From NCBI GenBank assembly GCA_002717365.1, contig PBDJ01000041.1, positions 1 to 64,000 on the forward strand: a DNA stretch of 64,000 bases, given 5' to 3'. The position numbers and the translations under genes are program-made. The notes below the pieces were generated by a model. It made no database searches. It was not told the origin of the DNA and worked only from the letters and a program-made list of their open reading frames with translations. Below, one piece after another: positions 18,073-26,617 of this stretch (the stretch's first letter is position 1; each line of letters opens with the position of its first letter). The DNA is from Acidimicrobiaceae bacterium. Lineage in GTDB: Bacteria > Actinomycetota > Acidimicrobiia > Acidimicrobiales > MedAcidi-G1.

Positions 18073-18708
18073 TTAGGGGTGGTCGGCCAGGTGGCCGGTG
18101 GCGTTGATGTTCAGGATGTGGGGTCGGTGTGACCCGTGAAGCACGGCGCTCACCGAGCACGGACTGACCTCCAGCCGCTGAAAGAGGTCCAACGGGGTGC
18201 CTAAATCTCGGGCCAGGGTCGCCTTCAGGGGGTCGGCGTGGGAGACGCACACGATGGTCTGGCCGGGGTGTCGGGAGACCAGGGAATCCACCTGGCCGGT
18301 GATCCGGTCCTGCATTTCGGCGAACGACTCGCCTTTTGGGAACCGAAAAGCCGATGGCTGGTCCTGCACGGTCGCCCAGGACTTCAGTTTGCGGAGTTCC
18401 TGGAGGCGGCGGCCGGTCCAGGCTCCAAAGTCGCACTCGTTCAGTCCGGAAGCCGTTCGAATCCGGCATCCGACAGCCCGGGCGATGGGTGCGGCCGTTT
18501 CCCGGGCCCGTTCCATGGGCGAGGCGTAGACGGCGGCGACGGCTCCGCCGGGTAGTCCGGGTGCCCGGTCGGCCAGGTGGCGGGCCACAGCCTCGGCCTG
18601 GGTTCGCCCCTTGTCTGAGAGGTACAGGTTGGGGGCCCGACCGGGGAGGCGTGCCCCGGTGGTCGGGGTGTGGCCGTGGCGGACGTAGAGCACGAGGGTG
18701 GGGGCCAT
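18073..18708 (-). CDS. MSMEG_4193-type histidine phosphatase / putative phosphomutase
   Basis: The 211-residue protein is a histidine phosphatase superfamily member with the catalytic YVRHGHT at residues 8-14, the SPMERARETA helix, GLNECDFGAWTG and the second catalytic histidine in VCVSHADP. It matches the actinobacterial MSMEG_4193 family, named a putative phosphomutase, which travels with DUF3090 and SCO1664 families. It is the first gene of the minus-strand group and is divergent from the uracil-DNA glycosylase gene with only 25 bp between them. Confidence 0.85.
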   Translation of the reverse strand: MAPTLVLYVRHGHTPTTGARLPGRAPNLYLSDKGRTQAEAVARHLADRAPGLPGGAVAAVYASPMERARETAAPIARAVGCRIRTASGLNECDFGAWTGRRLQELRKLKSWATVQDQPSAFRFPKGESFAEMQDRITGQVDSLVSRHPGQTIVCVSHADPLKATLARDLGTPLDLFQRLEVSPCSVSAVLHGSHRPHILNINATGHLADHP

Positions 18709-18733
18709 TGGTCGCTGAACCTACCCTGCGTTG

Positions 18734-19411
18734 GTGGACGGTGGCCGGGCGCTTCAGGCGGTGCACGACGAGGTGGTTTCCTGTCGGGCCTGTCCGCGCC
18801 TCGTGGCATGGCGGGAACAGGTGTCTGCCGAAAAGAGGGCTGCCTTCCGGGACCAGGACTACTGGGGTCGGGGGGTTCCCGGCTTCGGTGACCTGCAGGC
18901 CCGGATTCTCATTGTGGGATTGGCCCCTGCTGCCCACGGCGCCAACCGGACGGGACGGGTGTTCACCGGGGACCGGTCGGGGGATTTCCTGTTCGCGGCG
19001 CTCCATCGGGTAGGGCTGGCCAGCCAGCCAGAGGCCGTGGGTCGTGACGACGGCATGGAGTTGGACGACGTGTTCATCACGGCGCCGGTTAAGTGCGCCC
19101 CGCCGGCCAACAAGCCCACGTCCGATGAGAGGGCGTCCTGTCGGCCGTTCTTCCAACGGGAGGTGGCGGCTCTGGAGCGGGTCAGGGTCGTCGTGGCACT
19201 GGGCCAGATCGGTTATGTAGCAACGGCCGCCGAGTTCGGGTTGCGTCCGCGACCGGACTTCGGCCACGGGGTGGAGGCGCCCCTACCCGACGGTCGGACC
19301 ATCCTCTGCTCGTATCACGTCAGCCAGCAGAACACGTTTACTGGTCGGCTCACCGGTCCCATGTTCGACGCCATCTTGAACCGGGCCCGACGGCTGGCCG
19401 ACGGTCGGTGA
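18734..19411 (+). CDS. Uracil-DNA glycosylase, family 5 (UdgB type)
   Basis: The protein of about 225 residues carries the family 5 UDG motifs: the active-site GLAPAAHGANRTGRVFTGD near residue 58 and the DNA-intercalation motif SYHVSQQNTFTGRLT near the end. N-terminal CRACPRL and later cysteines (KCAPPANKP, SCRPFF) are expected ligands of the 4Fe-4S cluster of this family. Such enzymes excise uracil and some deaminated purines. The GTG at 18734 or the TTG just before it could be the start; no strong ribosome site is seen. Confidence 0.9.
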   Translation: MDGGRALQAVHDEVVSCRACPRLVAWREQVSAEKRAAFRDQDYWGRGVPGFGDLQARILIVGLAPAAHGANRTGRVFTGDRSGDFLFAALHRVGLASQPEAVGRDDGMELDDVFITAPVKCAPPANKPTSDERASCRPFFQREVAALERVRVVVALGQIGYVATAAEFGLRPRPDFGHGVEAPLPDGRTILCSYHVSQQNTFTGRLTGPMFDAILNRARRLADGR

Positions 19412-19452
19412 CCGGAACGGGGGTGGGTCGACGGGCCGGTAGCCTCGGCGCC

Positions 19453-19806
19453 GTGGTGAACCGTCTCCGTTGCCTCCTCGCTGTCTTTGCTGTGGTTGTT
19501 CTGGCTTCCGGCTGTATGAGTTCCGGGGAGCCCGTCTCGTGGGAGGACCAGACCGACGAGACCGGGGAGGGCCTCGTTGAACGGGAGTTCACAGCGGCCT
19601 GCCTGGCTGCCAACGACGATCTTCCTACGGTCCGGGCCAAGGACTTCTGCGGCTGTGTCCTGGGCCGGGTACAGGCTGCGGTGACGTTCGAGGAGTTCAA
19701 GGGACTCGACGACTTCATCGACAAGCACCGGGACGACGTCACGGTCGCCATGTTGGGCGAGCACTACGGCTGGTTCGTGGAGGCCACAGAGGCCTGCGGC
19801 GCCTAA
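19453..19806 (+). CDS. Small secreted lipoprotein of unknown function
   Basis: The 117-residue protein begins with a positively charged n-region (NRLR), a hydrophobic core and a lipobox LASGC, so it is very likely a membrane-anchored lipoprotein with the acylated cysteine at about residue 21. The mature part is acidic and has further cysteines (AACLAAND, DFCGCVLG, TEACGA) that could form disulfides. Two adjacent GTG codons (19453 and 19456) are possible starts; the frame extends upstream into the previous gene but the signal peptide fixes the start here. I recognise no family. Confidence 0.75.
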   Translation: MVNRLRCLLAVFAVVVLASGCMSSGEPVSWEDQTDETGEGLVEREFTAACLAANDDLPTVRAKDFCGCVLGRVQAAVTFEEFKGLDDFIDKHRDDVTVAMLGEHYGWFVEATEACGA

Positions 19807-19839
19807 CCGGGTTCTGGCAGTCCGAGGTCGGTTGGTATT

Positions 19840-20979
19840 TCAGCCGGCTTTGACGGGCAAACCCACCCGGGCCGTCGGATTGGCCCACTCCGGCCACCGC
19901 TCACGGCTCTTGGCCGACAGGCGGTGCATGAGGGCGATCGCTCCGGGGTCGCTGTCGCCCGGCCGTCCCTCGATTACACCCTCGGCCAGCATCTGCATGA
20001 TGATCTGGCGTCCCAGTTCGGTTCGCACGATGGTCAGGGTCCAGTCGTTGTTCTCGCCGATACCGCCGGTTGAGATGTCAGCGTGCTCGGCGGCGAAGTC
20101 GGGGCAGTAGTTACACCCCTCCCGGGTCCAGGCGTGGCACTCCTTAAGGTTGACCTCGTGGTAGTCGCCGTTGCGCATCCAGATCTGGAATACGCCCTTG
20201 ATGTTCATCTTGACCATGTCCTCCTTGCGGAGGCGGTACTTGGCTAAGAACAGCTCCTCGAAGATGGAGTCGTCGAACGACTTGGAACACAGCAGGCCAA
20301 TGTTCAACTTGATGGGCTTTCCGGCTTTGCCAACCTTTCGGTGCCACATCACCGGTCCGATCGACGTCTGGCAACTCATCCCCACCAGGGCCAGTGAAGA
20401 CAGGCCCCGGTCTAGGGCCTCGGGAATGGCCAAAGTGTTGGCCGAGTAGGTGTAACGGCTTCCCGCCCCGGCCAGGACCGATTCCCGGTCGGTGGCCACG
20501 GCCGGTACGGCCTTCCAACTCCCATCGTGCTCCAGGTGGGAGGTCAGGGCACCGTCGATTACTCCATTTTCTAGGCACCAGATGAGGATCGCCGAGACCA
20601 GGCCTCCGTCCTGGCCCACGGCGTGCACGGCATCGTCGGAGGCTCGGGTGAGCAGGATGTCCTTGTAGACGCCGGACATCTCATCCGGCTGGCGCTCCCG
20701 GGCGAACAGGTGCTGGTCGGCTTCGGTTTCCCAGTCCCGGAACCGGGGACAGGCCCGGGTGCACGATGTGCAGCCCTTCTGGCCGTGGCCGCAATCGTCG
20801 AGACCCAGCTCCTCCTCCAGGTGGAATGGGCGGTACTTCCCGGGCTCGTGCTCGTATCCGATGACGTCATGTGGGCAGGCGATCACGCAGCCAGCGCATC
20901 CCGTGCACAGCCCCGAGGTGATGACCTCGTCGTAGAGCTCCTTCCACTGGAAGGACCACTTCTTGCGGGTTGCAGCCAC
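19840..20979 (-). CDS. Coenzyme F420 hydrogenase/dehydrogenase beta subunit family protein
   Basis: This 379-residue iron-sulfur flavoprotein belongs to the FrhB family. The N-terminal part has a ferredoxin-like set LCTGCAGCVIACP (from about residue 24), a second set CGHGQKGCTSCTRACP (about 63-78) and a third cysteine group in CNYCPDF (about 295) followed by ADISTGGIG. FrhB-type proteins move electrons between iron-sulfur centres, a flavin and coenzyme F420. No hydrogenase partner gene is adjacent, so the electron donor is unknown. Confidence 0.82.
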   Translation of the reverse strand: MAATRKKWSFQWKELYDEVITSGLCTGCAGCVIACPHDVIGYEHEPGKYRPFHLEEELGLDDCGHGQKGCTSCTRACPRFRDWETEADQHLFARERQPDEMSGVYKDILLTRASDDAVHAVGQDGGLVSAILIWCLENGVIDGALTSHLEHDGSWKAVPAVATDRESVLAGAGSRYTYSANTLAIPEALDRGLSSLALVGMSCQTSIGPVMWHRKVGKAGKPIKLNIGLLCSKSFDDSIFEELFLAKYRLRKEDMVKMNIKGVFQIWMRNGDYHEVNLKECHAWTREGCNYCPDFAAEHADISTGGIGENNDWTLTIVRTELGRQIIMQMLAEGVIEGRPGDSDPGAIALMHRLSAKSRERWPEWANPTARVGLPVKAG

Positions 20980-21037
20980 GGGCCGACACTAGTCATGGTC
21001 CCGTGGTCGTCCGAGTTTCGGACCGGTGCGGTGGGCA

Positions 21038-21065
21038 ACACCACTCTCTCGGGGGTTAGTGGTGT
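21038..21065 (-). terminator. Hairpin downstream of tRNA-Arg
   Basis: Perfect 8 bp arms ACACCACT (21038-21045) and AGTGGTGT (21058-21065) enclose a 12 bp loop. The hairpin begins 11 bases after the tRNA 3' end on the minus strand and is followed by TTGCCC rather than a long T tract. A role in tRNA transcript termination or processing is likely but not certain. Confidence 0.45.
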
Positions 21066-21075
21066 CTGCGATTGC

Positions 21076-21150
21076 TGGCGCCCCTGACAGGACTCGAACC
21101 TGTGCACACGGCTCCGGAGGCCGATGCTCTATCCGCTGAGCTACAGGGGC
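21076..21150 (-). tRNA. tRNA-Arg (anticodon CCG), with encoded CCA
   Basis: On the minus strand the sequence folds into a cloverleaf: acceptor arms GCCCCTG and CAGGGGC, D-arm GCTCAGCGGATAGAGC, anticodon loop CTCCGGA with anticodon CCG, and T-arm containing GGTTCGAGTCC. The terminal CCA is encoded (TGG at 21076-21078 on the plus strand). It reads the CGG arginine codon, which is common in this GC-rich genome. The anticodon stem has one terminal mismatch. Confidence 0.95.
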
Positions 21151-21354
21151 TGGGACGGGTCAGGCTACCCCGGCCTCAGGAGGCCCCGATCGCTGCGAAG
21201 GGTCCGCAATTGGTGCCGGTCGGGCCCATGGGGACAACTGCAGCGGACCGAGTCGTAGCCTCCCGGTCGCCATCGGAGATCTTCAGGCGGTGAACCGCTC
21301 CAGACGCCTACGATCCCCAAGACCAGACAGAAGAAATGAAGGGCAGGAGGAACG

Positions 21355-22047
21355 ATGAGCGGAACAATGGTCGAGTTCCCGGCCAACGGGACCGCGGCTG
21401 GTGGCTACCTGGCCGTGCCGGACGGTGGCCGCGGCCCCGGTGTGGTCGTGCTCCAGGAGTGGTGGGGTCTCGTCCCCCAGATCAAGGGAGTGTGCGACCG
21501 TCTGGCCTCGGAGGGCTTCGTGGCCCTGGCCCCCGACCTCTATCACGGGGAGATGGCTGAGCACACAGAGATGGACAGGGCCGGCGAGTTGATGACCTCC
21601 CTGCCACCGGACCGGGCGGCCCGTGACATGTCGGCAGCCATCGACCACCTGCTTTCCTTGGACGCCACCACTGGTAACACCGTCGGCGTGATCGGCTTTT
21701 GCATGGGTGGGATGCTCACGTTGCTGATCGCTGCCCAGGAGGGAGACCGGGTGGCCGCCGCCGTTCCCTTCTACGGCGCCCCTCTCGGTGACGGTGCGCC
21801 CGACTGGTCGGGTCTGACGGCTGCTGTGGAGGGCCATTTGGCCGAGAACGACGACTTCTTTCCTCCGGAGGCCATCAACGCTCTGGGTGCAGAGCTCCGC
21901 GAGGTGGGCCGCGACGTGGTGTTCCACGTGTATGAGGGCACCGGGCACGGTTTTGCCAACGAGGAGAACCCGCTGGGTACTTGGGATGAGGCCGCTGCCG
22001 CTACGGCGTGGGCTCGCACGCTGGCCTTCTTGGGTGCCCACCTCTGA
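21355..22047 (+). CDS. Dienelactone hydrolase family protein
   Basis: This 230-residue alpha/beta hydrolase has the dienelactone hydrolase catalytic elements: the nucleophile elbow GFCMGG (Cys near residue 119), the conserved LQEWWGL near residue 34, and the C-terminal histidine in GTGHGF. Characterised members open dienelactones during chlorocatechol breakdown, but many relatives act on other esters. An AGGAGG site lies 5 bp before the ATG. The gene is preceded by 204 bp without visible genes and converges on the ROK kinase gene. Confidence 0.88.
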   Translation: MSGTMVEFPANGTAAGGYLAVPDGGRGPGVVVLQEWWGLVPQIKGVCDRLASEGFVALAPDLYHGEMAEHTEMDRAGELMTSLPPDRAARDMSAAIDHLLSLDATTGNTVGVIGFCMGGMLTLLIAAQEGDRVAAAVPFYGAPLGDGAPDWSGLTAAVEGHLAENDDFFPPEAINALGAELREVGRDVVFHVYEGTGHGFANEENPLGTWDEAAAATAWARTLAFLGAHL

Positions 22048-22084
22048 CACCGACTTGCTGAAACCGGGTCGGACCGCCGGTAGC

Positions 22085-23023
22085 TCAGCCCGGGTCGACG
22101 GCCAACAGGGCAGCGCCTATTGCCCCGGCGTCCGGACCTAGTTCGGCTAACACGACTTCGACCGGGGGTCGGGAGTCGGCTCCGGGGACCAGGCCGGCCA
22201 GGGCTGTCGCCACCCCGTAGCGCAGCGGCTCGCCGACGTCGGCCAGCCCGCCACCCAGCACGACCCGGGACAGGTCCAAGAGGACGACCAGGTTGGCTAC
22301 CCCGCGGGCCACCTCGGTGCACCATTGGTCGAACACCGCAGCGGCTTGCGGGTCTCCGTCGGCCATCGCCTCGACGACGTGGAAACCGGTGACTCCGTTC
22401 GGGGAGCCCGCCAGGGCTACCCCACGGTCGAAGGCCCCGGTCGTTGCTGCCTCGCTGCCGAGGCGCCCCAGGGCGCTGCCCGAGGCATAGTGCTCCCATG
22501 GGCCCCGGTGGCCGGAGAGGTGCACCGGCCCGGCGGCGTTTACCACCATGTGGCCTGGTTCGCCGGAGAACCCGTGGGCGCCCCGGTGGAGGCGTCCTCC
22601 CAACACGAAGCCACCGCCGATGCCCGTTCCCAGAGTTACTAGGGCCAGGTCGTCGCAGTTCCGGCCCGCTCCGAACCGGGCTTCGGCCAAGGTGGCCGCC
22701 AAGGCATCGTTGCCCACTGTCACCGAGAGCCCGACGGTTTGCTCCAGATCAGGTCCCACCGGGTGGCCGACGGCCCCCGGAAGGTTGGGCGACCACGTCA
22801 CCGTGCCCGCCTGGTCGGCCAGGCCTGCGATGCCCAGGCCCACGGCCTCCACCGGCTCCGGGCTGCGGTCCCAAAGGGCGGCCACCAGAGTGGCCAGGGC
22901 GGCTACCAGGGCCGGACCGTCCTCGACGCTGGATGCCCGCTCCCGGTCGACGACAGCCGCCGACTCGGCGTCGACCAGCAGGGCTGATGCTTTCGTCCCC
23001 CCGACGTCGATCCCAACGATCAT
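22085..23023 (-). CDS. ROK family sugar kinase lacking the zinc cysteines
   Basis: The 312-residue protein has the ROK fold: N-terminal GIDVGGTKASALLVD phosphate loop, the catalytic VGNDALAAT and LGTGIGGGFVLGG. It most resembles glucokinases. The usual zinc site CxCGxxGCxE is replaced by HLSGHRGPWE, although the upstream histidine (EPGHM) remains. So the structural zinc is probably lost, while the active-site aspartate and ATP-binding glycines look intact. The sugar substrate cannot be told. It is followed on the same strand by nothing close, and preceded by the indolepyruvate oxidoreductase gene 10 bp away. Confidence 0.85.
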   Translation of the reverse strand: MIVGIDVGGTKASALLVDAESAAVVDRERASSVEDGPALVAALATLVAALWDRSPEPVEAVGLGIAGLADQAGTVTWSPNLPGAVGHPVGPDLEQTVGLSVTVGNDALAATLAEARFGAGRNCDDLALVTLGTGIGGGFVLGGRLHRGAHGFSGEPGHMVVNAAGPVHLSGHRGPWEHYASGSALGRLGSEAATTGAFDRGVALAGSPNGVTGFHVVEAMADGDPQAAAVFDQWCTEVARGVANLVVLLDLSRVVLGGGLADVGEPLRYGVATALAGLVPGADSRPPVEVVLAELGPDAGAIGAALLAVDPG

Positions 23024-23033
23024 GAGATCGAGG

Positions 23034-26000
23034 CTACGGCTTTGAGGGCGGCGGTGTCTGTCCGCCGATTACGTCTAGAAGTGCCCTGCCACTAGCCACT
23101 TTGAGCGCCTCGTAGCCTTTTACGTTCATGGCAGCCGAGGAAGTCGTGACTGCGGTGTCAAAGTTTTCCTCCGTGAGGCCCTTGAGGAGCCGTCGGACTG
23201 CTCCGGTGTATTCGCGCACCAGGTACTGTTCTAGGCGGCGCACTTCGGTTCGACCGAACGGGTCCCATACGGTTCCCCGAAGGCACCGGCCTTTGGCCAG
23301 GAGCTTCATCAGGGGTCGGCCTAGCACGGCGGGTACGGACAACTTGCCCATCCCGAGTGACCGGAGTACCGGCGGGTGGAGGCGCCATGAGACTTTCGCT
23401 GTTGGGCCTCCGACGGCTTCGGCAGCTGCTTGGCCTTCCGGGGCGAGGAGAAGGCGCGCTACCTCGTATTCGTCCTTGTAGGCGGTCAGGTGATGGAGGC
23501 CGCGGGCCACCGACTCGGTGAGGTCAGTCGACCCTGGTCTGACAGAGCCTTCCCGGGTTGCTGTCTCTTCGACCAGGTCGAGGAACGTCGAGGCGCAGCG
23601 GGAGCCTTGGTAGCCGACCAGGTCCGAGGCGAGCATCCCCAGTAGCGGACCGAGCGCGGTGGCGGCGTCCAGGGCCGCCACGCGGGTTGCGAGGGCTTCC
23701 GGGAGTTCGTCGACGAGGACTTGAACGCTGCCGGAACGGCTTCCGGGCCCTGTCGAAGCGCCAGCGAGGCTGTTGACGGCAGACCTTCCAGCTGTGAACG
23801 CAGCGGTGTTGCGTTCCACGGCCACCCCGTTGAGTTCTATGGCGCGTTCGACTGACGCCGGCTCGATCGGAATAGCACCGGTCTGCACTGCTACGCCCAG
23901 CAGGTAGACGTTGGCCGACGAGGTGTCGCCGAACATGTCCGTGCACGCCTGGCCGGCATCGACGACTTTGTTGTCTTGCGTCCTCGTGACCCCTGCGGCA
24001 CGGTCCAGGAGCTCTGTCAGGTCGGGGAGCTGTCGGCTGGGATGTCCGACCATGGACCCGGTGGGCGTCTCTGTGCTTGAGGCCACCAGCACCGTGCGGT
24101 CCGGATCACCGACGTGTAGTACGTCTTCGGATGCTCCGACGAGCAGGTCGAAGGCCAGGATCGCGTCGGCGCTGCCTTCGCTGATGAGGCTCGATGTCAG
24201 CTCTTTGCTGCGCGACAACCGGATGTCGCTGACCACCGGCCCTGCTTTCTGGGAGATTCCCGTCTGGTCGAGGCCTCGGACCTCGTAGCCGTCGAACATG
24301 GCTGCCGTGGCCAGGATCTGGGCCACGGTGACCACACCGGTGCCGCCTACGCCAGCTAGGCGGATGTCGACGGTGTCGGTGTTAACGATGGCTACAGGTG
24401 CGCCGAGTGGGGCCTCTTGGTCGGGCTCCGGTGTTGCGGCAGGCGGGGCATCCGGGTCGACTGCGACGGTCATGAAGCTGGGGCAATCGCCGTCCAGGCA
24501 ACTGGCGTCCAGGTTGCACGACGTCTGGTCGATCGTGGTCTTGGTGCCGAGTGGCGTTTCCAGGGACTGGACGGACAGGCAGTTGGAAACCTCGCCACAG
24601 TCGCCGCATCCTTCACAGAGGCGGTGGTTGATGACGACGCGGAAGCCCGGCGTGATGGCCTTCCCCCGTTTGCGGAGCCGACGGGTCTGCGCGGCACATT
24701 CCTGGTCGTGGATGAGGACCGTTACGCCGTCGACGGCAGCTAGCACTTCCTGTGCTTCGACCATGCGGGTCCTGTCCCACACCTTGACGCCGGCCGGCAT
24801 TTCGACGCTCCGGTAGCGGCTGCGATCTTCGGTGGTGACCAGCACCTGGCTGACTCCGTGGGCCAGCAGGATCTTGGCGATCTCCGGGACTCCGGTGCCG
24901 CCTACGGCGTCCTGGCCGCCTGTCATGGCCACGGTTCCGTTGTAGAGGACCTTGTAGGTCACTGTGACGCCGGCTGCGACTGCTGCCTGGATGGCGAGCT
25001 GTCCCGAGTGGAAGAACGTCCCGTCTCCCATGTTCTGCGTGAAGTGCCGCCGGTTCACGAACGGCGCCATACCGATCCACGGGGCGCCTTCGTTGCCCAT
25101 TGCCGTCATGCCGATGGTGGAACCGACTCGGTCCTCGTCCATGAGCAGCACCATCATGTGGCATCCGATGCCGGCGCCGACTAGGGCACCGTCGGGAACC
25201 TTGGTGCTCCAGTTGTGCGGGCAACCGGAGCAGAAGTACGGCGACCGTTCCACAGACAGCGGGATCAGCGCCTGCTCGCGGCGTTTTTGTTCCGGGGCGA
25301 GTCGGTCGCCGGAACGAGCTGAGATCCGTCCCCGGAGGCCGTCGACCATGGCGTCGGCATCGAGAATCCCCCAGCTGCGCATGAGGAGCCGACCGTCCGG
25401 GTGGGTCTTGCCGACGACGACAGGCTGGTCAGGACCGCCGTAGAGGGCGTCTTTGACCAGCCACTCGAGGGTGGGGTTCTTCTCCTCGACGACGACAATC
25501 TCGTCCAGTCCTCTGGAGAACTCCCGGATGACCGCCGGGTTGAACGGCACGGGCATCTGCATCTGGAACACGCGGATGCCGGCAGCGGCGATCTCTGCCG
25601 GGGTCGTCAACCCGAGTCGGCCAAGGGCTTGGAGCATTTCGTAGTAGGTGAAGCCGCTGGCGACGAGCCCGATCCACGCATCCGGAGTGTCAACCGTGGT
25701 CCGGTTCAGGCCGTTGGCCAACGCGTAGCGCCTGACCAGCTCGGCGCGGGCCTCCCGGAAGTCCTGCTCCAGTCCCAGGGTGTGCGGGGTGATGAGGTTG
25801 CCGTCAGGGCGGTGTTCGTAGGCGACACCGTCGATGACCATGTCGGGAACCACGGGGATCGTGCGTCCCAGGTCGAGGTTTGCGGTGCCGCTGCCGTCAC
25901 CTACGGCGGCGACGACCTTCAGGGAGGTCCACACTCCGGCCAGTCGGGACAGTTCGACGGCGTGGCGGCCCAGGTCCAGGATCTCCTGGACGTCTCCCGG

Positions 26001-26519
26001 GTAGAGGATCGGTATGTGGAGGTCGACCAGTGCGGAATCCGAACTGGACGGCAACGTGGAGCTCTTGGCGGAGGGATCGTCCCCGACCAGGACGACGGCA
26101 CCTCCGTAGCGCGACGTTCCAGCGAACACGGCATGCCTGAGGGCGTCAGTGGCCCGGTCCAGGCCGGGGGCCTTGCCGTACCAGATGCCCAGCACCCCGT
26201 CGTACTGGCAGTCGGGCTGTTCGGAGGCCAACTGGGAGCCCATCACGGCTGAGGCTCCGAGCTCTTCGTTCAGGCCCGGCTGGTGAACGATCGGAAGGTC
26301 GGGTACGAGGGCAGCGGCCCTGACGATCTCCTGATCAAAGCTTCCCAGCGGCGATCCCGGGTACCCGGAGACGAACGCGGCGGTGTTGAGCCCCGCCAAC
26401 CGGTCGATGCGCAACTGCTGGACTGCGACCCGTGCGAGGGCCTGGATGCCAGTGAGGAAGGTGGTGCCCTGATCCTTCAGGTACCGGTCAGTCAGCCGGT
26501 AGTCGTCGAGGAGTGCCAT
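23034..26519 (-). CDS. Indolepyruvate ferredoxin oxidoreductase, fused alpha/beta subunits
   Basis: This 1161-residue protein joins the two subunits of the thiamine-diphosphate enzyme that oxidatively decarboxylates indolepyruvate and other aryl or branched 2-oxo acids to acyl-CoA, reducing ferredoxin. The N-terminal half has pyrimidine-binding VSGYPGSPLGSFD and the TPP-binding half; a ferredoxin-like cysteine region (RLCEGCGDCGEVSNC and later CLDGDCPSF) lies at about residues 635-690, and the gamma-type domain with AGVGGTGVVT follows from about 725. The size is right for the fused form. The divergent Lrp-type regulator next door suggests control by an amino acid. Confidence 0.92.
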   Translation of the reverse strand: MALLDDYRLTDRYLKDQGTTFLTGIQALARVAVQQLRIDRLAGLNTAAFVSGYPGSPLGSFDQEIVRAAALVPDLPIVHQPGLNEELGASAVMGSQLASEQPDCQYDGVLGIWYGKAPGLDRATDALRHAVFAGTSRYGGAVVLVGDDPSAKSSTLPSSSDSALVDLHIPILYPGDVQEILDLGRHAVELSRLAGVWTSLKVVAAVGDGSGTANLDLGRTIPVVPDMVIDGVAYEHRPDGNLITPHTLGLEQDFREARAELVRRYALANGLNRTTVDTPDAWIGLVASGFTYYEMLQALGRLGLTTPAEIAAAGIRVFQMQMPVPFNPAVIREFSRGLDEIVVVEEKNPTLEWLVKDALYGGPDQPVVVGKTHPDGRLLMRSWGILDADAMVDGLRGRISARSGDRLAPEQKRREQALIPLSVERSPYFCSGCPHNWSTKVPDGALVGAGIGCHMMVLLMDEDRVGSTIGMTAMGNEGAPWIGMAPFVNRRHFTQNMGDGTFFHSGQLAIQAAVAAGVTVTYKVLYNGTVAMTGGQDAVGGTGVPEIAKILLAHGVSQVLVTTEDRSRYRSVEMPAGVKVWDRTRMVEAQEVLAAVDGVTVLIHDQECAAQTRRLRKRGKAITPGFRVVINHRLCEGCGDCGEVSNCLSVQSLETPLGTKTTIDQTSCNLDASCLDGDCPSFMTVAVDPDAPPAATPEPDQEAPLGAPVAIVNTDTVDIRLAGVGGTGVVTVAQILATAAMFDGYEVRGLDQTGISQKAGPVVSDIRLSRSKELTSSLISEGSADAILAFDLLVGASEDVLHVGDPDRTVLVASSTETPTGSMVGHPSRQLPDLTELLDRAAGVTRTQDNKVVDAGQACTDMFGDTSSANVYLLGVAVQTGAIPIEPASVERAIELNGVAVERNTAAFTAGRSAVNSLAGASTGPGSRSGSVQVLVDELPEALATRVAALDAATALGPLLGMLASDLVGYQGSRCASTFLDLVEETATREGSVRPGSTDLTESVARGLHHLTAYKDEYEVARLLLAPEGQAAAEAVGGPTAKVSWRLHPPVLRSLGMGKLSVPAVLGRPLMKLLAKGRCLRGTVWDPFGRTEVRRLEQYLVREYTGAVRRLLKGLTEENFDTAVTTSSAAMNVKGYEALKVASGRALLDVIGGQTPPPSKP

Positions 26520-26561
26520 GGAAGTCTTCTCATTTCCACAAAGTGCCTGTCCTCGATTGTG

Positions 26562-26573
26562 GCATATATATGC
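26562..26573. promoter_or_regulatory. Candidate Lrp operator: 12 bp perfect palindrome in an AT-rich gap
   Basis: GCATATATATGC is a perfect palindrome in the 98 bp between the oxidoreductase gene and the Lrp/AsnC gene. The gap is far richer in A and T than the rest of the window. Lrp-family regulators bind AT-rich, partly palindromic DNA and often control a divergent neighbour. The site would overlap promoter elements for either gene. Operator function is inferred. Confidence 0.45.
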
Positions 26574-26617
26574 TAAGAGAACTTAAATTCCGAATAAACA
26601 ACGGAAAACTATGAATT

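Noticed and set aside
18017-19267. A 416-residue minus-strand frame spanning the phosphomutase and the uracil-DNA glycosylase genes
   Set aside because: It crosses two well-supported genes on opposite strands and is rich in Pro, Arg and Gly, the sign of a shadow frame.
22063-22081. Short inverted repeat ACCGG/CCGGT between the dienelactone hydrolase and ROK genes
   Set aside because: Only 5 bp arms without a T tract; such repeats are expected by chance in this base composition.
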